DNA of 64,000 nt from an uncultured Rikenellaceae bacterium (GTDB lineage: Bacteria > Bacteroidota > Bacteroidia > Bacteroidales > Rikenellaceae), in NCBI GenBank assembly GCA_904501625.1, contig CAJGBR010000001.1, forward strand, positions 23,767 through 87,766, in the 5' to 3' direction. Every line of letters begins with the position of its first letter. Positions within the stretch are counted from its first letter, which is position 1. The position numbers and the translations under genes were made by a program. The notes beneath the pieces were generated by a model that was given only the letters and a program-made list of their open reading frames with translations, was not told the origin of the DNA and searched no databases. This document shows, one piece after another, positions 1-7,904 of the stretch.

Positions 1-501
1 ATCGACGGAGATACTGCTCAAGTAGGACCTCAGGTTGCAGAAAAGATGAATTGGCCACAGGTAACCTATGCTGAAGAGATCGTCTCTTGCGAAGATAATG
101 TACTTACCATCGTGCGTCGTTTGGAGCACGGTATAGAAACAGTTACTTGCCCGATGCCTGCAGTAGTAACAGTGAACGGTTCGGCTGCAGAATGCCGTCC
201 TCGTCACGCAAAACTGCTTATGAAGTACAAACACGCAATGTCTAAAACCGAAGTTGCAGAACTCGAAAATGACACCTACAAAGAGTTGCGTGAACAACGT
301 CCGTATCTCGTAATCAACGAACTGACTGCAGCAGATGTTCCGGCTGACGAAAACGAACTCGGTTTGTTGGGTTCACCAACCAAAGTTAAGAAGATTGATA
401 ATGTAGTGTTCCAAGCAAAAGAGGCTAAACGCCTTAGCTCAAGCCTCGAAGATATCGACTCTTTGATGCAGGAACTTATTTCTAACCACACACTCGGATA
501 G
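1..501 (+). CDS. etfB: Electron transfer flavoprotein beta subunit, 3' part
   Basis: The reading frame is open from base 1 and ends at a TAG at 499-501, so 166 C-terminal residues are present and the start lies outside the window. The segment IDGDTAQVGPQ near the left edge is the typical ETF beta stretch around the nucleotide site. ETF beta pairs with ETF alpha to carry electrons from acyl-CoA dehydrogenases. It is followed after 4 bases by etfA and then by an acyl-CoA dehydrogenase, so this is one operon running off the left edge. Whether this ETF is of the bifurcating type cannot be told from the fragment. Confidence 0.93.
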   Translation: MDGDTAQVGPQVAEKMNWPQVTYAEEIVSCEDNVLTIVRRLEHGIETVTCPMPAVVTVNGSAAECRPRHAKLLMKYKHAMSKTEVAELENDTYKELREQRPYLVINELTAADVPADENELGLLGSPTKVKKIDNVVFQAKEAKRLSSSLEDIDSLMQELISNHTLG

Positions 502-505
502 ACCT

Positions 506-1525
506 ATGAACAACATATTTGTATATTGCGAAAATGAAAATGGTCGCATCGCAGACGTAAGCCTTGAATTGTTGACCAAAGCAAGAGAACTCGCCAATAC
601 TCTTGGTTGTAAAGTCGAAGCCCTCGTGCTCGGAACAAACCTCGGTGGAGTAGAAAAAGAACTCGCATCTTATGGTGCAGATATCGTTTGGATTGGCGAA
701 CATAAGGAGATGGCTCCGTATCGCACGCTTCCCCACGCCGCAGTAGTATGTGGACTCTTCCGCCAAGAAGAACCCCAAATCGCCCTGTTCGGTGCAACTA
801 CCGTGGGTCGTGACCTTTGTCCTCGTATCTCATCGGCACTGCACAGCGGTCTAACAGCAGATTGTACATCTCTCGAAATCGGAGAACACAGCGATGCAAA
901 AACAGGTAAGAATTACACTAACTTACTCTATCAAATTCGTCCGGCATTCGGCGGTAATATCATCGCAACTATCATCAACCCTGACCACCGTCCTCAAATG
1001 GCAACAGTGCGTGAAGGTGTGATGAAAAAAGTCCAACTCGAAAATCCGGTTCCAGCAGAGGTTAAAACCGTAGATGTTGAAAAATATTTGCAACCTTCAG
1101 ACCTCGTTGTCAAGATTATTGATCGCCAAATAGAAGAGAGAAAACTCAATATCAAGGGTGCACCTGTAATCGTAGCTGGAGGTTATGGTATGGGATCAAA
1201 AGAAAACTTTGCAATTCTTCACGAATTGGCAAATCTGTTGGGCGGTGAAGTCGGTGCTTCACGTGCAGCAGTAGACGCAGGTTTCACTGAACACGCACGC
1301 CAAATCGGACAAACAGGTACGACAGTACGTCCGAAACTTTATATCGCTTGCGGCATCTCAGGTCAAATCCAACATACTGCCGGTATGAGTGAATCATCAA
1401 TGATTATCTCAATCAACTCGGACCCAGATGCACCGATTAACAAAATCGCAGATTTCGCAATCTGTGGCGACGTAATGGACGTTATCCCAAAACTGATTAA
1501 GTCTTATAAACAAAACTCGAAATAA
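506..1525 (+). CDS. etfA: Electron transfer flavoprotein alpha subunit
   Basis: A 339-residue protein of normal length for ETF alpha. The C-terminal third carries the family's FAD-binding signature: GASRAAVDAGF, then RQIGQTG, KLYIACGISG and QHTAGM. It forms the FAD-holding half of the ETF heterodimer and passes electrons between the dehydrogenase encoded next and an unknown acceptor. The ATG lies 4 bases after the etfB stop, and the next gene starts 3 bases after this stop, so translation is probably coupled. Confidence 0.95.
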   Translation: MNNIFVYCENENGRIADVSLELLTKARELANTLGCKVEALVLGTNLGGVEKELASYGADIVWIGEHKEMAPYRTLPHAAVVCGLFRQEEPQIALFGATTVGRDLCPRISSALHSGLTADCTSLEIGEHSDAKTGKNYTNLLYQIRPAFGGNIIATIINPDHRPQMATVREGVMKKVQLENPVPAEVKTVDVEKYLQPSDLVVKIIDRQIEERKLNIKGAPVIVAGGYGMGSKENFAILHELANLLGGEVGASRAAVDAGFTEHARQIGQTGTTVRPKLYIACGISGQIQHTAGMSESSMIISINSDPDAPINKIADFAICGDVMDVIPKLIKSYKQNSK

Positions 1526-1528
1526 ACT

Positions 1529-3253
1529 ATGGCTAACTTTTTTCTTGACAATAAAGACCTGCAATATCAACTGCGCCACCCGTTGATGCGAAAAATCGTG
1601 GAGCTCAAAGAACGCGGGTTCGAAGATAAGGATAAATTTGACTACGCTCCCGTTAATTTCGAGGATGCGATGGAAAATTATGAAAAGGTTCTGGAAATCG
1701 TCGGAGGAATCTGCGGTGACGTTTTGGCTCCGAATGCAGAAAGTGTTGACCACGAAGGTCCACACGTTGTCGATGACCACGTAATCTATGCTGAAGGTAC
1801 TCAACGTAATCATCAAGCTCTGATTGACGCAGGCGTTTATGGTATCGCATTGCCACGTCAATATGGAGGTCTGAACTTCCCGATGGTCCCGTACGTGATG
1901 ACTTGCGACCTGATTTCAAGAGCAGATGCAGGTTTTGCAAACATCTGGGGTCTGCAAGACTGTGCAGAAACACTCAACGAATTCGCAAGTGAAGAACAAA
2001 AACAAGAATTCCTGACTCAGATCCAATATGGCAAAACTTGTGCAATGGACCTGACAGAACCTGATGCAGGTAGCGACTTGCAAAAGGTTATGTTGCGTGC
2101 AACTTGGGACGAAGAAAAAGGAACTTGGTTGCTCAACGGTGTGAAACGTTTTATCACTAATGGCGATGGTGATATATCACTCGTTTTGGCTCGTAGTGAA
2201 GATGGTACATCTGACGGACGTGGTTTGTCAATGTTCGTGTACGACCGCAAACATATGGCCGTAAAAGTTCGTCGTATCGAAAATAAACTCGGTATCAAAG
2301 GCTCACCGACTTGTGAATTGGTATTCACTAATGCTCCGGCTCAATTGGTAGGTGCTCGCAAAATGGGTCTTATCAAATATGTAATGTCATTGATGAACTC
2401 GGCTCGTTTGGGTATCGGTGCACAGAGTGCCGGCGTTTGCGAAGCTGCTTACCGCGAAGCTCTCAAATATGCTCACGAACGTGAACAATTCGGACACCCA
2501 ATTATCGAGTTTCCGGCTATGTACGAAATGTTGACTAATATGAAAGCTAAAGTTTATGCTACACGTGCGTTGTTGTATGAAACAACTCGCTTCGTAGACG
2601 TATACAAGGCTTATGCACACATTTCAAATGACCGAAAACTGACTCCGGAAGAAAAAGACGAAATGAAGCAATATCAAAAACTCGCAGATGGTTATACTCC
2701 ACTGTTGAAATTGATGTCAAGTGAATATTCAAATTCACTCGCTTACGATTCGTTGCAAATTCACGGCGGTTCAGGCTTTATGAAAGACTACCCAATTGAA
2801 CGTATCTATCGAGATGCCCGCATTACAACAATTTATGAAGGCACATCTCAGTTACAGGTGGTTGCAGCAATTAAGGCTGTTACAACAGGATTGTTTGCCG
2901 CACAAATGCAAGAGTATGAAAAGAATGCTCCTAAAGCAGAAATGCAACACTTGATGGATACATTGATTCAAATGCGTGAACAATATCAACAAGCAGTTGA
3001 AGCAGTTCAGGCTCTGAACGATGGCAAATTGTTGGATTTCCACGCACGCCGTCTGGTCGAAATGGCAGGTCACATCATTATGGGTCACCTGTTGTTGCAC
3101 CAAGCAAGCGAAGTTGATGAGTATGCAATCTCGGCTGAAACCTATATCAAAGAGGGTAAAACTTTGAATACGGCTCGTTGGGAGTACATTCGCGACTTCA
3201 AACCTGAACATATCAATATGTTTGAATATATCAAAGGTGAATTCACAGAATAA
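1529..3253 (+). CDS. Acyl-CoA dehydrogenase with C-terminal extension
   Basis: A 574-residue FAD-dependent acyl-CoA dehydrogenase. The middle shows the flavin and substrate stretch DLTEPDAGSDLQ. Further on are REQFG, the QIHGGSGF motif and the IYEGTSQLQ segment. About 100-150 residues follow the catalytic core, as in the longer family members with an acetyl-CoA-dehydrogenase-like tail. It is the natural electron donor to the ETF encoded just upstream. Substrate chain length cannot be read from the sequence. The gene ends in front of a strong terminator, so etfB-etfA-acd looks like a complete three-gene unit at this end. Confidence 0.93.
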   Translation: MANFFLDNKDLQYQLRHPLMRKIVELKERGFEDKDKFDYAPVNFEDAMENYEKVLEIVGGICGDVLAPNAESVDHEGPHVVDDHVIYAEGTQRNHQALIDAGVYGIALPRQYGGLNFPMVPYVMTCDLISRADAGFANIWGLQDCAETLNEFASEEQKQEFLTQIQYGKTCAMDLTEPDAGSDLQKVMLRATWDEEKGTWLLNGVKRFITNGDGDISLVLARSEDGTSDGRGLSMFVYDRKHMAVKVRRIENKLGIKGSPTCELVFTNAPAQLVGARKMGLIKYVMSLMNSARLGIGAQSAGVCEAAYREALKYAHEREQFGHPIIEFPAMYEMLTNMKAKVYATRALLYETTRFVDVYKAYAHISNDRKLTPEEKDEMKQYQKLADGYTPLLKLMSSEYSNSLAYDSLQIHGGSGFMKDYPIERIYRDARITTIYEGTSQLQVVAAIKAVTTGLFAAQMQEYEKNAPKAEMQHLMDTLIQMREQYQQAVEAVQALNDGKLLDFHARRLVEMAGHIIMGHLLLHQASEVDEYAISAETYIKEGKTLNTARWEYIRDFKPEHINMFEYIKGEFTE

Positions 3254-3271
3254 TTTACCCGAAACAAATAA

Positions 3272-3305
3272 AAAGGCTGCTCGACGATGGGCAGCCTTTT
3301 TTGTC
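3272..3305 (+). terminator. Terminator between acyl-CoA dehydrogenase and MalY-type lyase
   Basis: AAAGGCTGC pairs with GCAGCCTTT around a 10-base loop and is followed by a T-run. The other strand also ends in a T-run, so it can serve both convergent genes. Confidence 0.9.
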
Positions 3306-3316
3306 ATATAGTCAGA

Positions 3317-4495
3317 TTATCTTTTTAGCAATAACGACGCTTCATATAATTGAGTCATTGCCCGTTCTATGATAACTCGTGGTGCTGCAACATTTATCCT
3401 CATAAATCCTTCACCTTCAGCTCCAAAGAAACGTCCCTCGGACATTCCCAATCGAGCCTTCTCCACCATAAATTTACAGAGTTCTTTATGCTCCAATCCC
3501 CACTCTCTGAAGTCTAACCACATCAGATACATTGCTTCAGGTGGGTAACACTTCACATCCGGCATCTTATCAGCCAAAAATCCAACAACATAATCAATAT
3601 TACCCTTAATGTAATCATTCAGACTATCAACCCACTGATCGCCATAGGTATAAGCCATCTCCATTGCAATAGTTCCAAATATGTTTCCCTGATCAATATG
3701 TATCGACTCTTCTTCGCGGTGAAATTCTTGTCTTAGTTTCTGATCGGGAATAATCACAGCGGTTGTACTCAATCCCGCAATATTAAAACTCTTTGCAGGT
3801 GATGAAACAGTTATACTGCGGCGTGCAGCATCGTCACCAAGCGAGGCAAAATGAATATGACGGTATGGTTCTTGAATCAAATCACAATGAATCTCATCGG
3901 CAATAACAATGATATTATATTTTAGACACAACATCGCAATGCGTTCCAATTCATTACGCGTGTATACACGTCCTGTCGGATTGTGTGGATTACATAAAAT
4001 AAATATTTTCGATCGAGAGAGTTTCTCTTCCAAATCTTCAAAATCAATCACAGCACGTCCATTTGATTCATATTTCAGAGGATTGCACTCTACACGCCGT
4101 CTGTTACCCTCGATCACCCACGAAAATGGTCCGTAAACCGGCGTCTGAATCACGACACCATCACCCTCTGACGAGAATGCCCTAATAGCAAGACTCACTG
4201 CACAAACCGTTCCAGGTGTAAACTGAATCCAACTCGTCTCAACGTCCCAATTCCAACGTCGTTTTAGCCACCCCTTAATAGCATTATAAAAACCATCAGG
4301 TCTGTACGAATACCCTAGAATATGATGATCAAGACGTCTTTTCAATGCATCAATAATAAACTCCGGAGTCTCAAAATCCATATCCGCAACCCAGAGTGGC
4401 ACCAAATCTTCTGTTCCAAATATTCGTTTCAAACTATCGTATTTCTCACAATTGGTTCCGCATCTCTCAACGACGCGATCAAAATCATAATTCAT
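3317..4495 (-). CDS. PLP-dependent C-S lyase / aminotransferase, MalY-PatB type
   Basis: A 392-residue fold-type I PLP enzyme. Visible motifs are VADMDFETP near residue 37, CNPHNPTGRVY, IADEIHCDL and the PLP-lysine region SPAKSFNIAGL. This pattern is that of the MalY/PatB family, whose members are cystathionine beta-lyases or cysteine desulfhydrases with aminotransferase ancestry. In the cytosol it would cleave cystathionine to homocysteine, pyruvate and ammonia, or release sulfide from cysteine. It is a single gene, divergent from the pseudouridine synthase. I cannot separate the two activities from sequence alone. Confidence 0.88.
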   Translation of the reverse strand: MNYDFDRVVERCGTNCEKYDSLKRIFGTEDLVPLWVADMDFETPEFIIDALKRRLDHHILGYSYRPDGFYNAIKGWLKRRWNWDVETSWIQFTPGTVCAVSLAIRAFSSEGDGVVIQTPVYGPFSWVIEGNRRRVECNPLKYESNGRAVIDFEDLEEKLSRSKIFILCNPHNPTGRVYTRNELERIAMLCLKYNIIVIADEIHCDLIQEPYRHIHFASLGDDAARRSITVSSPAKSFNIAGLSTTAVIIPDQKLRQEFHREEESIHIDQGNIFGTIAMEMAYTYGDQWVDSLNDYIKGNIDYVVGFLADKMPDVKCYPPEAMYLMWLDFREWGLEHKELCKFMVEKARLGMSEGRFFGAEGEGFMRINVAAPRVIIERAMTQLYEASLLLKR

Positions 4496-4559
4496 AGATA
4501 TTTTCGTTTTATTTAGTTTTTATTCGGCGACAGAGAGAAATATTTAAACGAAATTTATT

Positions 4560-4567
4560 TACCTTTG
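4560..4567 (+). promoter_or_regulatory. Promoter -7 element for the RluB-type gene
   Basis: TACCTTTG matches the Bacteroidota -7 consensus TAnnTTTG. No clear TTTG is seen at the -33 spacing. Its position rules out a start codon at 4565 and favours the ATG at 4658. Confidence 0.6.
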
Positions 4568-4657
4568 CACCGAGTTTGTGCGGACAAAGGTACTAAAATA
4601 TTAATAATCACAACTTTTAAAAATAATTTTTCCGCAATTACAACTCAATATTTTATT

Positions 4658-6001
4658 ATGAGAAATTACTTTGACAAGAGTGAATCAAAAAGACATCACT
4701 CAGAGGAGGCTCAAACCAAGAGAACTCACTCAGATCGCTTCAATCGCGAAGATTCAACGATCAATCGTCCTCGAAAAGCGAAGGCTCAGGAGATTGCAAC
4801 CCCGACCGACTTCGCCGGACAATCGTTTATGAAAGATCGCAGAAATCGGGAATCAAGTTCATTCACTCCAAGAGAAGAACGTTCTCCGAGAATATCCGAA
4901 AGCAAGAGTCGTTCGCCTCGCTACAATAACCGAGATGAACAATCTAACGAACGCAGACACTCTAATACGTTCGGCAACAGATATAACTCTGACGACCGCA
5001 ATCAACGTCATTCGTTTAATCCAAATTTCGACTCAAACAATCGCCCAAAATTCAATAGAAATGAAAATGGCGATACCAGACCAAATCGAAATTTTAACAG
5101 AACTGAAGAGTCATTCGATAATCGCAGAAGATTCTCAAAAGATAACCGAGAATTCTCACACCAAAGACCAGAAAGTCGAGGAGGAAGATTCAACGACCAC
5201 AAAGAACCTAATAACAAGAGATTTCGCAAAAATGGAGCAAGAAACATAGCTGAATATCCAAGTTACGAATCAGCGAAAAATATGCCCGAAACAATGCGTC
5301 TCAATCGGTTTATTTCAATGTCTGGAATATGCTCTCGTCGAGAAGCCGATGAACTTATTTCTCAAGGACTCATTACAGTTAACGGAGTAATAATCACCGA
5401 ATTGGGTGCAAAAATCAAAAGCACAGACGAAGTTATCTATAACGGACAACGACTTAAAGGTGAAAAAAAGGTCTATATTCTGATGAATAAACCCAAAGGA
5501 TATGTGACAACACTCGAAGATCCGAATGCCGACAAAACCGTAATCTCACTGATAGGCGACGTCTGCAAAGAGAGAATTTATCCCGTAGGACGACTTGATA
5601 AAAATAGCCTCGGAGTATTGCTCATCACAAATGACGGCGACCTGACAAAAAAACTTACACACCCGTCATACAATAAAAAGAAAATTTACCAGGTCGACTT
5701 GAACAAAAATGTCTCTGTTGATGACCTCCAAAAAATCTATAACGGCATAGAACTCGAAGATGGGTTAGTAGAAGTTGATGATATTCAATACATTGACGAA
5801 ACAAAGAAAAAAATTGGGATAGAAATTCACAGCGGACGAAATCGCGTAGTTAGACGACTGTTCGAATCCCTCGGATACTCAGTTGTAAAACTTGACAGAG
5901 TTTATTTCGCAGGTTTAACAAAGAAAAATCTACCTCGAGGTAGGTGGAGATTCCTAACTGATGCCGAAGTTTCTATGCTGAAAAATGGCAGCTACGAATA
6001 A
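4658..6001 (+). CDS. Pseudouridine synthase, RluB/RsuA family, with disordered N-terminus
   Basis: A 447-residue protein counted from the ATG at 4658. The frame is open to 4565, but that earlier start overlaps the -7 element. The first 200 or so residues are low complexity, rich in Arg, Asn, Ser and Asp. Then come an S4 RNA-binding domain (LNRFISMSGICSRREAD) and the catalytic domain with GRLDKNSLGVLL, whose Asp is the nucleophile, and later NRVVRRLFESLGY. By family it makes pseudouridine in 23S rRNA, near position 2605 in E. coli numbering, although the RsuA/RluF subgroup cannot be excluded. Long basic tails are common on Bacteroidota homologues. Confidence 0.88.
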   Translation: MRNYFDKSESKRHHSEEAQTKRTHSDRFNREDSTINRPRKAKAQEIATPTDFAGQSFMKDRRNRESSSFTPREERSPRISESKSRSPRYNNRDEQSNERRHSNTFGNRYNSDDRNQRHSFNPNFDSNNRPKFNRNENGDTRPNRNFNRTEESFDNRRRFSKDNREFSHQRPESRGGRFNDHKEPNNKRFRKNGARNIAEYPSYESAKNMPETMRLNRFISMSGICSRREADELISQGLITVNGVIITELGAKIKSTDEVIYNGQRLKGEKKVYILMNKPKGYVTTLEDPNADKTVISLIGDVCKERIYPVGRLDKNSLGVLLITNDGDLTKKLTHPSYNKKKIYQVDLNKNVSVDDLQKIYNGIELEDGLVEVDDIQYIDETKKKIGIEIHSGRNRVVRRLFESLGYSVVKLDRVYFAGLTKKNLPRGRWRFLTDAEVSMLKNGSYE

Positions 6002-6035
6002 AATATTCTTTTTTCGAAAAAAATATTGCTAAAAA

Positions 6036-6067
6036 TTTTGTTATATTCAAAATTCGCAATATCTTTG
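6036..6067 (+). promoter_or_regulatory. Promoter of the tRNA-Lys pair
   Basis: TTTTG at 6036-6040, 19 bases, then TATCTTTG at 6060-6067. This is a full match to the Bacteroidota -33/-7 pattern, about 17 bases before the first tRNA. Confidence 0.8.
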
Positions 6068-6083
6068 CACCGCAATTGAGGGA

Positions 6084-6156
6084 GATTCAGTAGCTCAGCT
6101 GGTAGAGCACAACACTTTTAATGTTGGGGTCCCGGGTTCGAGCCCCGGCTGGATCA
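6084..6156 (+). tRNA. tRNA-Lys (TTT)
   Basis: The cloverleaf can be folded by eye. The acceptor arm is GATTCAG with CTGGATC (one G-U pair), the anticodon arm CAACA/TGTTG has loop CTTTTAA, and the T arm is CCGGG/CCCGG with loop TTCGAGC. The anticodon is TTT. CCA is not encoded. It shares promoter and terminator with the next tRNA. Confidence 0.95.
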
Positions 6157-6162
6157 CTCGAA

Positions 6163-6235
6163 GGTTCCTTAGCTCAGCTGGTAGAGCACGACACTCTTAA
6201 TGTTGGGGTCCAGGGTTCGAGCCCCTGAGGGACCA
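6163..6235 (+). tRNA. tRNA-Lys (CTT)
   Basis: The acceptor arm is GGTTCCT with AGGGACC, the anticodon arm CGACA/TGTTG has loop CTCTTAA, and the T arm is CAGGG/CCCTG. The anticodon is CTT, so the two neighbouring genes cover both lysine codons. It starts 6 bases after the first tRNA; the two probably arose by duplication. CCA is not encoded. Confidence 0.94.
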
Positions 6236-6256
6236 CCCTGTTAAGGAAACATATAG

Positions 6257-6282
6257 GCCTAATCTTTGGATTAGGCTTTTTT
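6257..6282 (+). terminator. Terminator of the tRNA-Lys unit
   Basis: GCCTAATC pairs with GATTAGGC around a TTTG loop and is followed by seven Ts. The stop codon and last codons of the convergent hydrolase gene lie inside this element. Confidence 0.88.
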
Positions 6283-6945
6283 ATTTCCGCTAAGTAGTAT
6301 CTTCCGTCTAAGCAATCTAATTTGAGAATCTATAAACGGAATAACATCACCAAACCTGAAACACGATTCGTGTCCAGGGTAAACCATCATTTCAACACCA
6401 AACTCATTTCGTATCATAGTCAACGACACAGCCAATTGCTCAATCGAACTATCAGGAGCTGTCGTATAGGTCTTGATTCTCTCAAGCAACGTATCACCAC
6501 TAAACAAGAAATCACCAACTACAAAACACATAGCACCAGCGCAATGCCCTGGAGTCGGATAAAACTTAATTTGAACATCATCCCACTGGAGTTTTGCCCC
6601 CAACGACTCGACAGAAACAACTCGCCTAGGGACATAACTTATCGGATCCTCTCCAGAATATGCTGCCGATAGATTCAATTTCGGATTTTTCAGCGACTCA
6701 AAACAAGTTGCTGTTGCTATGACCTCAACATCGAACATCTCACACAAAGGCTTAACTCCCTGTATATGATCAATATGCTCGTGTGTCAGAATCACATAAT
6801 CAAGATGCTGCATCCGATGATTCAACCGTTCTGCAATAACGTGAACATTATTAATTCCCGGATCGACAACAATCACCCTATCCAAATGTTCGATAAGATA
6901 ACAATTGGCTCCCATTAAATTATTTTTTAATGCAGTAATCTCCAT
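6271..6945 (-). CDS. Metallo-beta-lactamase-fold hydrolase (glyoxalase II-like)
   Basis: A 224-residue protein counted from the ATG at 6945; an upstream in-frame start at 6963 lies on the probable -7 element. The metal site THEHIDH is near residue 57, with further ligands in TPGHCAGAM, LFSGDTLL and YPGHE. This is the pattern of the small glyoxalase II-like hydrolases, which bind two metal ions and cleave thioesters or similar bonds in the cytosol. The substrate is unknown. It stands alone between the tRNA-Lys unit and the export cassette, and its last codons overlap the tRNA terminator. Confidence 0.85.
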   Translation of the reverse strand: MEITALKNNLMGANCYLIEHLDRVIVVDPGINNVHVIAERLNHRMQHLDYVILTHEHIDHIQGVKPLCEMFDVEVIATATCFESLKNPKLNLSAAYSGEDPISYVPRRVVSVESLGAKLQWDDVQIKFYPTPGHCAGAMCFVVGDFLFSGDTLLERIKTYTTAPDSSIEQLAVSLTMIRNEFGVEMMVYPGHESCFRFGDVIPFIDSQIRLLRRKILLSGNKKA

Positions 6946-6960
6946 TTCGATTATTTGGAA

Positions 6961-6968
6961 CAAATTTA
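6961..6968 (-). promoter_or_regulatory. Possible -7 element for the hydrolase gene
   Basis: On the minus strand this reads TAAATTTG. The ATG at 6945 would then have a very short leader. No -33 element is evident. Confidence 0.4.
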
Positions 6969-7052
6969 TGGATATTTATTTTAATCCGATTATAATTTTC
7001 ATAAAAAAAGTACCCCACAACCTTTTTTAAGCAATATATCATTTTTTTTGTG

Positions 7053-7060
7053 TATATTTG
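7053..7060 (+). promoter_or_regulatory. -7 element for the polysaccharide export operon
   Basis: TATATTTG lies 31 bases before the ATG of the Wza-like gene. The -33 region is AT-rich without a clear TTTG. Confidence 0.55.
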
Positions 7061-7091
7061 CAAGATTATAATTTGAACTAACTTTTAAAGT

Positions 7092-7886
7092 ATGAAGAAA
7101 TTTCTGATTTCAATTTTAGTAATCTCACTTTGGGGTTCGTGTTCTCCCATCAAAGATGTCGCTTATTTTCAAGACATCAATCAAGACCAACAAATATCAA
7201 CAGCAATTCAAGCTAAAACAATAAAAATTCAACCCGAAGATAAACTTACAATTATTGTCAGCGGAAAAGATTCAGAGTTGGCCAATAAGTTCAACTCATT
7301 ACTCTACTCTACCCGTGCAGGAAACCAGACTGATTCATTCACAGGATCTCAACAGATTTCAAAATACACGGTCGACGAAAAAGGTTATATTGACTTCCCA
7401 ATTATCGGTAATATATTTGTCAATGGAATGACTCGTTTACAAATTGCCGAAAAAATCAAGACCCTATTGATCGAACAAGAGCTAATCAGCAATCCGATTG
7501 TGACTGTAGAATTCGAAAATCTGACATTCTCAGTCTTGGGCGAAGTGGAAAATCCGGGACGATACAATATCACTAAAGACCATCTCACGCTGCTTGATGC
7601 AATCAGTATGGCAGGCGACCTCAAAATTACAGGTAAGCGCACCGACATCATAGTACTCAGAAATGAAGATAATCAACAAAAATCGTATAAAATAAATCTT
7701 TGCTCGGCGAACGAATTATATTCATCTCCGGCATTCTACCTCAAACAAAATGACGTAGTATATATCCAACCTAACGATATGAGAACCAGACAATCTACAA
7801 TTAATGGCAATAATGTTCGGTCATCATCATTCTGGATTTCGCTGGCATCACTGCTCACTTCAGTTACTATGCTTTTTGTTAAATAA
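7092..7886 (+). CDS. Polysaccharide export lipoprotein, Wza-like
   Basis: A 264-residue outer membrane lipoprotein. The signal peptide ends at the lipobox WGSC with Cys17. A polysaccharide biosynthesis/export domain follows (IQPEDKLTIIVSG, then VDEKGYIDFPIIG), and then an SLBB-type beta-grasp segment (VLGEVENPGRYNI). A hydrophobic stretch sits at the C-terminus. The family forms the outer membrane pore for capsule or exopolysaccharide, docked on the inner membrane co-polymerase encoded next, 18 bases downstream. No sugar-building gene is in the window, so the polymer is unknown. Confidence 0.9.
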   Translation: MKKFLISILVISLWGSCSPIKDVAYFQDINQDQQISTAIQAKTIKIQPEDKLTIIVSGKDSELANKFNSLLYSTRAGNQTDSFTGSQQISKYTVDEKGYIDFPIIGNIFVNGMTRLQIAEKIKTLLIEQELISNPIVTVEFENLTFSVLGEVENPGRYNITKDHLTLLDAISMAGDLKITGKRTDIIVLRNEDNQQKSYKINLCSANELYSSPAFYLKQNDVVYIQPNDMRTRQSTINGNNVRSSSFWISLASLLTSVTMLFVK

Positions 7887-7904
7887 CGTATACTCCCAAC
7901 CGAT

